A stretch of 47,278 bases of DNA from Gemmataceae bacterium (lineage in GTDB: Bacteria; Planctomycetota; Planctomycetia; Gemmatales; Gemmataceae): assembly GCA_020847555.1 (NCBI GenBank), contig JADLBT010000256.1, forward strand, positions 1 to 47,278, in the 5' to 3' direction. Under the pieces are notes generated by a model that saw only the letters and a list, made by a program, of their open reading frames with translations, did no database searches and was not told where the DNA came from. Positions within the stretch are counted from its first letter, which is position 1; each line of letters begins with the position of its first letter. Below, one piece after another: positions 8,029-18,146 of this stretch. Position numbers and translations under genes: made by a program.

Positions 8029-8766
8029 ATGGCCGACTTCGTCCTCCACGTTGGCAGCCGGAGCGCACAGGGAGTGCGGCCCAACAATGAGGACCGTTTC
8101 GTGGTCGATCTGGCCACCCGCCTCTTCCTCGTCGCGGACGGCATGGGCGGCCAGGAGCACGGCGAACGGGCGAGCGGCCTGGCGGCCGACATCATCCCCC
8201 GCGTCGTCCAGAACGAGCTGGCCGCCGACCCCAACGCGAATAACGCCATCCAGCGCGCCCTGTCCGAGGCCAACGCCGCCATCGTCGAGGCCGGCCGCGA
8301 GCAACCGCTCGGCCGGCGCATGGGCACGACCGCCGTCCTGGCGCTGCAGAACAACGACCGCGTCTATGTCGCCGGCCTCGGGGACAGCCGGGCGTACCTG
8401 GTCCGCAAAGGGCAGGTGACGCAGCTGACCGTCGATCACTCCGTCGCCCAGGCCCTGGTGCTCAACGGCGCCCTGACGCCCGAAGAGGCCCGCTGCAGTC
8501 CGCTGCAGCACATGCTCCACCGCTTCCTCGGCGCGCCCGACTCGTTCGAGCACGCCGACATCCACCCGTTCGAGCCACAGATCGGCGATCGGTTGTTGCT
8601 CGCCAGCGACGGCCTGACGAACCACATCACCGAGGATGACCTGCGCGAAGGCCCGCAGCGCTTCCCCAACGCGCAGGACTGGGCGGACCATCTGGTAGAC
8701 CTCGCGCTCCGCCGCGGCTCGCGCGACAACGTCACCTGCGTGATCATCGCGTTCGACCAGCCCTGA
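8029..8766 (+). CDS. PP2C-family serine/threonine protein phosphatase
   Basis: The 245-residue protein starting MADFVLHVGSRSAQGVRPNN is a bacterial PP2C/Stp-type phosphatase that removes phosphate from Ser/Thr kinase substrates using two metal ions. Visible motifs are the NNEDRF metal site at about 19-24, LVADGMGGQEHGE at about 35-47, MGTTAVLAL near 101, AGLGDSRAYLVRKGQ near 119, LLLASDGLTNHITEDDL near 190 and SRDNVTCVI near 231. The frame stays open 70 codons further upstream, but that stretch is poorly protein-like and the PP2C fold begins here. A TAGAAT -10-like hexamer lies at 7950-7955. It may counter a kinase read by FHA proteins such as the one at 3108, but no kinase gene is in the window. 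Confidence 0.92.
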   Translation: MADFVLHVGSRSAQGVRPNNEDRFVVDLATRLFLVADGMGGQEHGERASGLAADIIPRVVQNELAADPNANNAIQRALSEANAAIVEAGREQPLGRRMGTTAVLALQNNDRVYVAGLGDSRAYLVRKGQVTQLTVDHSVAQALVLNGALTPEEARCSPLQHMLHRFLGAPDSFEHADIHPFEPQIGDRLLLASDGLTNHITEDDLREGPQRFPNAQDWADHLVDLALRRGSRDNVTCVIIAFDQP

Positions 8767-8787
8767 CCACCCCCGCACCTCTCATTG

Positions 8788-8858
8788 AAAGCGCACGGGT
8801 GACGGCCCGTAGGCCAAATGCTGGAGACCTGGCCCACGGGCCGTCACCCGTGCGCTTT
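8788..8858. repeat. 71-nt REP/BIME-like element, family A copy 1
   Basis: The element starts AAAGCGCACGGG and ends CCCGTGCGCTTT. It holds two hairpins around the core CAAATGCTGGAGACCTG. The left loop TGACGG and right loop CCGTCA are reverse complements, and the unusual GCGC outer arm occurs at both far ends, so the whole 71 nt can fold as one long stem. It lies between convergent genes (PP2C and cax) and could also act as a two-way terminator. Confidence 0.85.
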
Positions 8859-8897
8859 GCGCAGCTGTTCCCCTGGCCCTGCATGATGGGGCCGGGG

Positions 8898-10094
8898 TCA
8901 CGGTGCCAGGGCGGACCGCGGCAGGTTGTAGAACGCCAGCCCGATGATCACGTACACCCCCAGCAGCATCGCCCCCTCCATCCAGTGGCTCTCACCATCC
9001 TGGCTCACCAGCGCCAGCACGCCGACGGCGGTCAGCACTGCCACGATCTCCATTGTCGAGAAATGCAGGTCGAGCGTCGGCCCGCCGAGCAGCAGACTGA
9101 TGAAGACGAGGACCGGGGCGACGAACAGCGCGATCTGAATGCTGCTGCCGACGGCGATCGTCACTGCCAGGTCCATCTTGTTCTTCAGCGCCACCAGCAC
9201 AGCCGTCGAGTGCTCGGCCGCGTTGCCGACGGTCGCGACCACGATCACGCCGATGAACACCTCGTTCATGCCCAGCGCCTTGCCGGCATGCTCCACCGAC
9301 CCGACCAGGAACTCGCTCACGACCGCGACGCCGGCCGTCGCCCCCAGCAGCACCAGGAGCGAGGTCCGCCGGCTCCACTCCGGCTGGCGGTGCTCGCCCG
9401 TCGTCGGCACCTGGTCCTCCGGCCCGGCAAACAGGTGCTGGTGGGTCCGCAGGGAAAATACCAGGTTCAGGGCGTACAGCACGAACAGGATCAGGGCGAT
9501 CTCCTCGCTCAGGTGGACGATCGTTTGCCGCTCGGCCGCCGTCGGATGGCTGGCGGGGTAGATGTGGTAGTAGATGGTCGGCATCAGCAGGCCGGCGCTG
9601 GCCAGGGCGAGCAGGGTGGCGCCCATGCTGGCGGCCGTGGCGTTGAACAGCTGCCGCTTGTGGTACACCCCGCCAAACAGAATCGCCAGGCCGAGGACCA
9701 GCAGGATATTGCCGATGATCGAGCCGGTGATCGACGCCTTGACCAGGCCGAGCATGCGCTGGCTCCGGGCCGCCTCCTCCGGGATGGTCGGGTCGAGGGT
9801 GGCGGCGGAGATCAGGGCGATCAGGGCGATGATCAACTCGGCCGCGTTGCCGAACGTCGCGTTGAGCAGCCCGCCAATGCCGGCGCCCATCGTCTCGGCG
9901 AGATTCTCGGTAGCCCGGCCCATCAGCCCGGCCAGCGGAATGATCGCCACTGCCGACACCAGGAACAACCCCAACTCCCAGTAATGGGTGATCCGCAGGC
10001 CGACCGCCACCGGGACCGCCAGCAGCAGCCAGTAGAGCGGCTCCATCTTGAAGCCGCCGCCCGCGTTCGTGGTCGGAGTGTGCGCGTTCGCCAT
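8898..10094 (-). CDS. cax: Calcium/proton antiporter (CaCA family, Cax type)
   Basis: The 398-residue membrane protein matches Ca2+/H+ antiporters, which export calcium from the cytoplasm using the proton gradient. It carries the two conserved repeats: [20 protein letters not shown] at about 74-93 and [20 protein letters not shown] near residue 275, each with the essential GNAAE acidic signature in opposite membrane halves. About eleven hydrophobic segments are visible, with a hydrophilic loop around 215-235. The MFS gene ends 31 nt upstream on the same strand, so the two are probably co-transcribed. The start is an ATG at 10094; METs a few residues in are alternatives. Confidence 0.93.
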   Translation of the reverse strand: MANAHTPTTNAGGGFKMEPLYWLLLAVPVAVGLRITHYWELGLFLVSAVAIIPLAGLMGRATENLAETMGAGIGGLLNATFGNAAELIIALIALISAATLDPTIPEEAARSQRMLGLVKASITGSIIGNILLVLGLAILFGGVYHKRQLFNATAASMGATLLALASAGLLMPTIYYHIYPASHPTAAERQTIVHLSEEIALILFVLYALNLVFSLRTHQHLFAGPEDQVPTTGEHRQPEWSRRTSLLVLLGATAGVAVVSEFLVGSVEHAGKALGMNEVFIGVIVVATVGNAAEHSTAVLVALKNKMDLAVTIAVGSSIQIALFVAPVLVFISLLLGGPTLDLHFSTMEIVAVLTAVGVLALVSQDGESHWMEGAMLLGVYVIIGLAFYNLPRSALAP

Positions 10095-10125
10095 ACCGTG
10101 GTTCCCCGGAAGTCATCCCTCGGGC

Positions 10126-11454
10126 TCACCCTGCCGCCGGGGCTGCCAGGGCGGCCCCGCGCCGGCAGAGCAGGTAATAGACCGTGGCCCCCACGCAGCC
10201 GAGGGCGAAGGCGGCGTACAAAAGGGCGGACGGACCGGCCGCCCCCCACAGCCCCGCGCCGACGACCGACGCCGAGCAAATCGCGAAGCTGCGCATCCCC
10301 CAGTACAGCCCGACGCCGCGGGCGCGGACCGCCTCCGGCATGAGGGACGTGATCAGCGCCTTGCGCGCCGGCTCGCCGACCTCCCGCAGGCCGTAGACGA
10401 CGAACGCGACCGGCAGCCACCCCGGCCCGGGCGCCAGCGCCAGGGCCAGGGGGAACAGCGCGAAGAAGACGAACGTCAGGCCGATGAACGGCTGCAGGCC
10501 GACCCGCTCGGTCAGCTTCCCGACCGGCAGGTACGTCAGCAGCGCGGTGGTGTGTTGCAGGGCGAACAACAGGCCGGCCGCCCACGGCGGGACGCCGAGG
10601 ACGAGCAGGACGTACAGGACCACGAAGTCACGCACCAGCCAGTCGCACCAGCGCGTGAACACCTCCGCCAGCAGAAGGCGGCGCAACGTCGGGTGCAGGT
10701 CGCGGAGGATCGCCCAGCTCGACGGGCCGGGCGGCGGCGGCTGACGGTGCGGCATGTATCGGAACTGCATCGCCAGCGACACGACCGCCAGGCCCATCGC
10801 CGCCGCCACCAGCAGCCGCATCCCGGCGAACGGCCCCAGCGCCCCGATAGCGACGCCGGCCAGCGCCGGCCCGAGGATCTTCGGCAGCCGTGTCTGGATC
10901 GACTGAACGGCGAATGCCATCCCCCGTCGCGAGGCGGCGACGGTCGAGCCGACGGTGGTGAACGTGACCGGCACCGACAGCGGCTCCCACCCGACGATGA
11001 GCAGGGCGGCGACCACCGACACCCAGGCGGCCCCCTCGGCGAACACCGACCCGGCGAGGAAGAGGGCGTAGCCGGCGAGGGTCAGCACGCCGAAGAGCAT
11101 CAGCGATCCGCGGTCCCCGAGCCGCGCCGTGAGCTGCCCGCCGCCGATGTAGCAGAACCCCTCGAAGAGGTTGCGCAGGAAGCCGTACACGCCCACCGCC
11201 CACAGGGCCGCCCAGCCGACGGCGCCGGCCGCGTCGCCTCCGGCCGGTGTGGCCTCGGCGACGTGGGCCGCCTGCTTGCCCTGGGCGCGGAGATAGGCCG
11301 GCATGAACGGCCCCCACAGCTCCTCGCCCAGCCCGAACAGGAGCACGGCCAGCAGGACGACGGCGACGGTGCGGTTGAGGGCCAGGAACCGCGCCAGCGA
11401 GTGGCGCGGCTCCGGTTCGACGTGTTGGCTCGGGTCTTGCACTGTGTCCGCCAT
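10126..11454 (-). CDS. MFS transporter, 442 aa
   Basis: The protein begins MADTVQDPSQHVEPEPRHS and has about twelve hydrophobic segments in two halves. A long hydrophilic insertion (LRAQGKQAAHVAEATPAGGD) follows the first helix. An LTARLGDRGSLMLFG segment in the first half and a LTERVGLQPFIGLT segment in the second match the loop 2-3 and 8-9 MFS signatures. The substrate is unknown. The frame is open far upstream (to 12519), but that stretch lies antisense to a well-supported dehydrogenase, so the ATG at 11454 just before the first hydrophilic tail was chosen. It is upstream of cax with a 31-nt gap. Confidence 0.88.
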   Translation of the reverse strand: MADTVQDPSQHVEPEPRHSLARFLALNRTVAVVLLAVLLFGLGEELWGPFMPAYLRAQGKQAAHVAEATPAGGDAAGAVGWAALWAVGVYGFLRNLFEGFCYIGGGQLTARLGDRGSLMLFGVLTLAGYALFLAGSVFAEGAAWVSVVAALLIVGWEPLSVPVTFTTVGSTVAASRRGMAFAVQSIQTRLPKILGPALAGVAIGALGPFAGMRLLVAAAMGLAVVSLAMQFRYMPHRQPPPPGPSSWAILRDLHPTLRRLLLAEVFTRWCDWLVRDFVVLYVLLVLGVPPWAAGLLFALQHTTALLTYLPVGKLTERVGLQPFIGLTFVFFALFPLALALAPGPGWLPVAFVVYGLREVGEPARKALITSLMPEAVRARGVGLYWGMRSFAICSASVVGAGLWGAAGPSALLYAAFALGCVGATVYYLLCRRGAALAAPAAG

Positions 11455-11602
11455 CGGAGTGCAGGATACGACCCGCCCGCCCGCGCGGCCGCGCCGCCGT
11501 CGTGGACGCGGCGGCGGCCCGCAGGCTATAACACGGGAGGGAGTTGACGGGCCTCGACACCTGCCCTGATTCACGGTCCGGGGGATGCTGTCCGGTTTTT
11601 CT

Positions 11603-11627
11603 CCCCTCTCCCCTGGTGGGAGAGGGG
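11603..11627. repeat. CCCCTCTCCC hairpin, likely dispersed intergenic repeat
   Basis: CCCCTCTCCC at 11603-11612 pairs with GGGAGAGGGG at 11618-11627 over a 5-nt loop, followed by a G-rich GTGAGGG tract. It lies in the 252-nt divergent gap between the MFS gene and the dehydrogenase. A similar CCCCTGGCCCCTCACCCC string occurs near 40090-40110, which suggests a repeat, but two partial matches are weak support. Confidence 0.45.
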
Positions 11628-11706
11628 CCGGGGGTGAGGGGGTGAGGGGTCGGGGGCTTTGGCCCCCACTGCAGCACCCGGCCCCATCATGTGAAAGTGA
11701 GCGTCG

Positions 11707-12735
11707 ATGCGCGCGCGTCAGGCCGTCATTCGGGAGCCGTTCCAGGTCGAGGTCCGCGAGGTCGAGCTGCCGCCGCCGGCGCCGAACCAGATCCTCGTGC
11801 AGACCGAGGTGAGCGCCGTCAGCCCCGGCACCGAGCTGGCCGTCTACACCGGCACGCACCAGTGGCTGCGCGACCCGAACCTGCCGGACTGGAAGTTCCC
11901 GTTCCGCTCCGGGTACAGCGCCGCCGGCACGGTCGCGGCGGTCGGGTCCGACGTGCGCGGCTGGCAGCCGGGGGACCGCGTCAGCTACCCCGGCAACCAC
12001 GCCTCCGCGGAACTGCTCACCCTCGGCCACGAGCGCGGCCGGCTGTGGAGACTGCCGCCGAACCTCGACGCCGAGAAGGCGTCGGTCGCGTGCATCGCCC
12101 GCTACGGCATGGGCGCGTCGGTCCGGGCCGGGATTACCCTGGGCCGGTCCGCGGCGGTGCTGGGGCTGGGGGTGATCGGTCAGTTTAGCCTGCGCTGCCT
12201 GATCGCCGCCGGCGCTTACCCGGTGATCGGCCTCGACTCGGTCCGGATGCGGCGCGCGGCGGCCCGCGCGGCCGGGGCCGACCACGTCATCGACCCGGGC
12301 GAGGACGGCGGGCGCGCCGAGCTGGCGCGCTACCTCGGGACGCGCGGGGCGGAGGTCGTCGCCGACGCGACGGGCGTGCCGGGCGCGGTGCCGACGGCGA
12401 TGGCGCTGGCGTGCGACGGCGGGCAGGTGGTGGTGGTCGGCAGCCCGCGCGGGCTGGCGAAGGAGGTCAACTTCTACGACGACCTGCACCGCCGCTATCT
12501 GGAGGTGACCGGCGCCCACGGCAACATGCTATTCGAGCCGGCCCACACACGCCTCGCCGGCGCCTGGGACATCGACAAGGCCCAGCGCTGGCTGCTCGGG
12601 GCGCTCGCGTCGGGGCGGCTGAATCTCAGCGGGCTGATCACGCAGCGTCTCGCCCCGGAACAGCTCGGCGAGGCGTATGAGGGGTTACTGAAGAAGAAGG
12701 ATGAGTATCTCGGCGTCGTCGTTCGGTGGGAATAA
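11707..12735 (+). CDS. Zinc-type alcohol dehydrogenase-like (MDR) oxidoreductase
   Basis: The 342-residue protein is a medium-chain dehydrogenase/reductase. The GroES-like half is seen in PPAPNQILVQTEVSAVSPGT (about 18-37) and the NAD(P)-binding loop in AAVLGLGVIGQFSLR near 149, followed by VIGLDSVRMRRAAARAAGAD. The cluster of structural-zinc cysteines found in classical alcohol dehydrogenases is absent, and the catalytic-zinc cysteine position reads VSPGTELA, so it may be zinc-independent. VTGAHGNMLFEPAHT near 263 and the C-terminal KKDEYLGVVVRWE resemble planctomycete MDR proteins of unknown substrate. It is transcribed alone, divergent from the MFS gene. Confidence 0.85.
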   Translation: MRARQAVIREPFQVEVREVELPPPAPNQILVQTEVSAVSPGTELAVYTGTHQWLRDPNLPDWKFPFRSGYSAAGTVAAVGSDVRGWQPGDRVSYPGNHASAELLTLGHERGRLWRLPPNLDAEKASVACIARYGMGASVRAGITLGRSAAVLGLGVIGQFSLRCLIAAGAYPVIGLDSVRMRRAAARAAGADHVIDPGEDGGRAELARYLGTRGAEVVADATGVPGAVPTAMALACDGGQVVVVGSPRGLAKEVNFYDDLHRRYLEVTGAHGNMLFEPAHTRLAGAWDIDKAQRWLLGALASGRLNLSGLITQRLAPEQLGEAYEGLLKKKDEYLGVVVRWE

Positions 12736-12776
12736 CGGCAGCGACGAACCGCTCGATCTGTTTCGCGCCCTGCCGG

Positions 12777-13349
12777 TCAAGGTCTCACCCCGCAGGTGAT
12801 GACAAGACAGAATCCGATCGCCAGCGCAACACTGATGAACAGGCAGATCTTGAGGCGATAAACGAACGCCAGGTGCCGGAGAGCATGTGCCAGAGGCCAG
12901 GTCGCATCCCCCTTTGCCGCGGCGGCCTGGCGGAAGAGCCTGGCCGCTCGACGGGTCAGGATGCCGGTAACACCTATTCCTGCCCCCAGGAGGAAAACCA
13001 GTCCATCCCAGGTCAGAAACACGACGCTTCGAGCTATCTCCGGCCCTCTCGGTGCCTCTCGTATCAACCATTCCAAAATGCTGAAACCGACTGCAACGCT
13101 GAGCAAGAGCAGAAGGCTCCCAAGAACTATCAATCCCGCGCCGAAAGCGGTCATCGTGGCGGCGAGGTGAGAGACCACTTGCACCTGGGGCTCAGGCATT
13201 CCTGCCAGCAAGTCGCCGGCCTCTCCGTGTTCGGACCAGTCATCCTCCGCCGTGTTCCACGGCTCCTCCCGAAAAACATCGCCCTCAAGGGGCGGTTGAG
13301 GTTCTTCGGGCTGACCTTTCGGGTCGGCCGGTGGAACGGGGTTGAACAT
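12777..13349 (-). CDS. Small membrane protein, 190 aa, unknown function
   Basis: A proline- and acid-rich cytoplasmic N-terminus (about 1-55) is followed by two long hydrophobic segments at about 66-90 and 105-128, a charged loop (TRRAARLFRQAAAAKGD), and a third hydrophobic segment at the C-terminus (ICLFISVALAIGFCLVITCG). I recognise no family. It begins 22 nt after the stop of the acyltransferase gene on the same strand, so the two form a likely operon. An AGGAAG Shine-Dalgarno lies before the ATG. Confidence 0.65.
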   Translation of the reverse strand: MFNPVPPADPKGQPEEPQPPLEGDVFREEPWNTAEDDWSEHGEAGDLLAGMPEPQVQVVSHLAATMTAFGAGLIVLGSLLLLLSVAVGFSILEWLIREAPRGPEIARSVVFLTWDGLVFLLGAGIGVTGILTRRAARLFRQAAAAKGDATWPLAHALRHLAFVYRLKICLFISVALAIGFCLVITCGVRP

Positions 13350-13371
13350 GAGGCACTTCCTGGAAAGGTCG

Positions 13372-14679
13372 TCAGATGCGGATAAAGACCTTGTTGCGGT
13401 ACATCCACCAACACGCCAGCCAGAACATCAGCCCGACCAGCACGGCTTGCACCGTTGGTGCCCACAGCGGACCCCAGCGGTCGAAAATGTCCTGTCCAAG
13501 GTGGGTCCGCAACGTGGAGGCGACCCACGGCTTGAGCAGCATCGACATGGAGTAGATCGCGATCGAGTTGACGCCCACCACCACCAGCGGCCACGCCCAG
13601 CGCCGATACCCGAGCGCGTCCACGACCGCGTACAGCCCCGCCAGGATCAGGCAGCACCAGCCGGCCGAGTACAGCGCCCACGCCGGCGTCCAGATGCGCT
13701 TGATCAGCGGACAAACGCCCGTTGCATCGAGCAACCAGCCGGCCCCGAGCCCCGCCAGCCCCGCCGCGGTCAGGATGGCGAGCCGCCGTCCGTGCCCGTA
13801 GCGCGAACGCAGCAGCTCGCCGCACATCAGCCCGAACAGCATCGTCGCCAGCGACGGCAGGAAGTTGAGCGTCTGGTAGCCGCCCCTGTTGTACGTGTAG
13901 GGCGAGCGCTGCGGGAGCTGGTTCACCAGCCACAGGTCGATCGCCTGGCCGACGTTGGCGTTCTTGTGCCACGCCGGGCCAACGCCCGCGAGGTTCGTGC
14001 GCGCCCACTGGCGACTGACGCCGACCTCCGGCGCCCCGTCCGGGTAGATCCCGGGCGCCGGGTACAGGACGTAGAGCAGCCACGTCCCTCCGAGGATCGC
14101 CGCCGCCGCGACCGCCTGGACGCGCAGTGATCGGCCCCAGAGGAGGAAGAGAAACGTGTACCCCAGGCCGATCTGCGTCAGCACGTTCATCAGCGACCAG
14201 ACCGTCGAGCGGCTCCAGTTGGAGATCAAAAAGATGCCGAGGAAGATCAGCAGCAGCGACCGCCACACGGCATGCCCGAGCAGGCGCGGGTAGGACTGGC
14301 CCTGCTGCCTGCGCTTGGCGTAGGAGAACGCCATCGCGACGCCGACCATGAACATGAACGACGGCTGGATCAGATCCCAGTAGCCGCAGCCGACCCACTC
14401 GACATGCTCGAAGTGGTGGTGGACGGTCGCCCAGAAGGTCGAGGAGCCCTCGGCGCGCAGGTGGTTCGTCGCTGTCGCCGCCAACCCGAAGCCGTTGAAC
14501 GCGAGCGTCACCATGATCAGCCCGCGGTAGGCGTCGAGCGAGTGCAGGCGCTGCTTGACGAACGCCGGCTCGCGGTCCGCCCGGGGCGTCTCCGCCGGGG
14601 CTGCGCGCACCGACTGGTCCGGCTCCGGCGGCGCTGGCGGGGCGGAGGGCAGGGAGCCGTGGATGAGGTCACTGGCCAT
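13372..14679 (-). CDS. DUF5009 / heparan-glucosaminide N-acetyltransferase-like membrane protein
   Basis: The 435-residue protein has a proline-rich N-terminus, then RLHSLDAYRGLIMVTLAFNG at about 37-56. The SLDAYRG segment with a following helix is the hallmark of the HGSNAT/DUF5009 acyltransferase family, which transfers acetyl groups across a membrane to sugars. About ten hydrophobic segments follow, including IQPSFMFMVGVAMAFSYAKR near 100 and the conserved WVGCGYWDLIQPSF region. The ATG at 14679 was chosen over a start ten codons upstream because GGAGG lies 7 nt before it. Substrate is unknown; a surface-sugar acylation role is inference from the family. Confidence 0.85.
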   Translation of the reverse strand: MASDLIHGSLPSAPPAPPEPDQSVRAAPAETPRADREPAFVKQRLHSLDAYRGLIMVTLAFNGFGLAATATNHLRAEGSSTFWATVHHHFEHVEWVGCGYWDLIQPSFMFMVGVAMAFSYAKRRQQGQSYPRLLGHAVWRSLLLIFLGIFLISNWSRSTVWSLMNVLTQIGLGYTFLFLLWGRSLRVQAVAAAAILGGTWLLYVLYPAPGIYPDGAPEVGVSRQWARTNLAGVGPAWHKNANVGQAIDLWLVNQLPQRSPYTYNRGGYQTLNFLPSLATMLFGLMCGELLRSRYGHGRRLAILTAAGLAGLGAGWLLDATGVCPLIKRIWTPAWALYSAGWCCLILAGLYAVVDALGYRRWAWPLVVVGVNSIAIYSMSMLLKPWVASTLRTHLGQDIFDRWGPLWAPTVQAVLVGLMFWLACWWMYRNKVFIRI

Positions 14680-14954
14680 CGGGTCGCCTCCGGGTTTTAC
14701 GAAACACAAGCGGGGCAGCGGGCCGGCCCATGAAGGTACACCGCCGGATGCCTCGCTCCTGGGGGGAGGGGGGCGACTAATTCCTGTCGCTCGTCTTACG
14801 AGCGGCGTCGCACATCGGCAAAGCCCTGGCCCGCCAGCGCGTCAGTCCCTGCCGGGCCTTGCTCGTTCCTCTACACTACCCCTGGGAGGTGCGCCCCATC
14901 GGGAATCCGGCGCGGCCTCCGGGACGGACGAGAGGTTGAGGGGGGGAACAGGAC

Positions 14955-16259
14955 ATGGCCAGCGAGATCAAACTCCCCGCGCTGGGCGAAAATGTCGAGG
15001 GGGGAGACGTCGTCGAGATCAGGGTCGCGGCCGGCGACCAGGTGCGCCAGGGGCAGGCGCTGCTGGAGGTCGAGGCCGAGAAGAGCACCGTCGAGGTTCC
15101 GTCGCCGATGGCCGGCCGGGTAACCGAGGTACTCGTCAAGAAGGGCGACCGCGTCACGACCGGCCAGGCGCTGTTCCGCGTCGAGGGCGGGGACGGCGCG
15201 GCGGCTGCTCCGGCCAAGCCGGCCGCAACCCCGGCCGAACCCCCGCGCCCCGCCCCGCCGCGCGCGGAGGAGCCGCAACGGAAACCGGAAGCGCCACCGA
15301 AGGTCGAACCGCCCCCCGCGCCCGCCCGACCGGCGCCCGCCGTGGCCGCAACGACCCCCGAAGGGGCCGAGAAGCTCGTCCCCGCCGGACCCGCGACCCG
15401 CCACCTGGCGCGCGAGCTGGGGGTGGATCTGCGCCTCGTGCGCGGCACCGCCCCGAACGGCCGCGTCACCCAGGAGGACGTCAAGGCCTACGTGCGCGAC
15501 CTGGCGAGCGGCGCGGCCGTCCGCGGCGGACCGGCGGCGGCTCCGCCGTTGCCCGACTTCGAGCGCTGGGGTCCGGTCGAGCGCCGCCCGCTGGAGTCGG
15601 TCCGGCGCAGGACCGCCGAGCAGATGGGCCTTGCCTGGTCCCTCATCCCGCATGTCACCCAGCACGACCGCGCCGACGTTACCGACCTGGAGGCGTTCCG
15701 CAAACAGCAGGACGGCAAGGGGCCGAAGCTGACCGTCACCGCGTTCGCCTTCAAGGCGGCCGCCATCGCCCTGCGCCGCTTCCCCCAGTTCAACGCCAGC
15801 CTCGACCTCGCCAACGGCCAGCTCATCCAGAAGGGGTACGTCCACATCGGCGTCGCCGTCGATACCGAGCGCGGGCTGCTCGTGCCGATACTCCGCGACG
15901 CGGACAAAAAGAACGTGCTGCAGCTGGCCCAGGAGCTGACCGAGATCGCCCAGCGGGCACGCGACAAAAAGCTCGGGGCCGACGAGATGCGTGGCGGGAC
16001 GTTCACCATCACGAACCTGGGCGGTATCGGCGGGACGGCGTTCACGCCCATCGTCAACTGGCCGGAGGTGGCGATTCTGGGGCTGTCGCGCGGGCGGCTG
16101 GAGCCGGTCGTGTGGGGCGGGCAGGTGGTGCCGCGCCTGCTGCTGCCGCTGTCGCTGTCCTACGATCACCGGGTCATCGACGGGGCGGACGCGGCCCGGT
16201 TCACGCGCGCGGTAGCGGAGATGCTGGAAAACCCGTTCGTCATGCTCCTGCACGCATAA
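14955..16259 (+). CDS. 2-oxoacid dehydrogenase E2 (dihydrolipoamide acetyltransferase, probably pyruvate type)
   Basis: The 434-residue protein has the classic E2 order. One lipoyl domain covers about 1-80 with the lipoylated lysine K43 in EVEAEKSTVEV. An Ala/Pro-rich linker covers about 82-135. The subunit-binding domain covers about 144-181 (ATRHLARELGVDLRLVRG). The catalytic domain starts near 205, with GGTFTITNLGGIGGTAFTPI and the active-site DHRVIDG at 404-410. E2 transfers the acyl group from lipoyl to CoA in the cytoplasm. The ITNLGG and pyruvate-type catalytic core favour pyruvate over branched-chain or 2-oxoglutarate substrates, but this is not certain. E3 follows at 16477; E1 is not in the window. 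Confidence 0.93.
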   Translation: MASEIKLPALGENVEGGDVVEIRVAAGDQVRQGQALLEVEAEKSTVEVPSPMAGRVTEVLVKKGDRVTTGQALFRVEGGDGAAAAPAKPAATPAEPPRPAPPRAEEPQRKPEAPPKVEPPPAPARPAPAVAATTPEGAEKLVPAGPATRHLARELGVDLRLVRGTAPNGRVTQEDVKAYVRDLASGAAVRGGPAAAPPLPDFERWGPVERRPLESVRRRTAEQMGLAWSLIPHVTQHDRADVTDLEAFRKQQDGKGPKLTVTAFAFKAAAIALRRFPQFNASLDLANGQLIQKGYVHIGVAVDTERGLLVPILRDADKKNVLQLAQELTEIAQRARDKKLGADEMRGGTFTITNLGGIGGTAFTPIVNWPEVAILGLSRGRLEPVVWGGQVVPRLLLPLSLSYDHRVIDGADAARFTRAVAEMLENPFVMLLHA

Positions 16260-16373
16260 CCGGAACGCATTCCCCAGATCCAACGACCGGCGAGCGCAAC
16301 GGGTGTTGAAGAACGGCCGGCGAAACGCGAACATGGGGGAGCGAGTGAGCGTGGGCGTGAGGAGTGAGGAGCC

Positions 16374-16444
16374 AAAGCCCACGGGGCGCAGCCCGTGGGG
16401 GAAGTGCTGGAGACTCGACCCACGGGGCGCAGCCTGTGGGCTTT
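16374..16444. repeat. 71-nt REP/BIME-like element, family A copy 2
   Basis: It starts AAAGCCCACGGGGCGCAG and ends CTGTGGGCTTT, with core GAAGTGCTGGAGACTCG between the hairpins. Unlike copies 1 and 3, both loops read in the same direction (GCGCAG-like), so the halves are near-direct copies of each other in the loop while the stems stay inverted. It sits between the E2 and E3 genes, inside a probable operon. Confidence 0.85.
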
Positions 16445-16476
16445 GACTCCCCAACTCTCCTGCGAGGACGACGGAC

Positions 16477-17889
<1,413 letters not shown>

Positions 17890-18146
17890 GGCGCGCCGGT
17901 CCGGCCGTCGCCCACCGCCCGCGGAGCGAGCGGTTTCCATCCCTCACAGGATCAGGACGGCATGCAGCCCGGTCGCAGCCGGCGGGCGGGAGTGTGCGCG
18001 AGGAATCGGTCCGCACCCCTCCGCCAGATCCCCGTCGTTGCGGCGGACGGGGCCGTTCGGAGGGTGGAAACTGCGGGCTAACCTGTTGACGCGGAAGGCC
18101 GCTTCCGCGACGATTACGAGACACCCGGTTCCGATCGGAGGCTCCC

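Noticed and set aside
11455..12519. Upstream extension of the MFS frame
   Set aside because: It is antisense to the dehydrogenase and contains translated repeat sequence; the ATG at 11454 fits the transporter fold.
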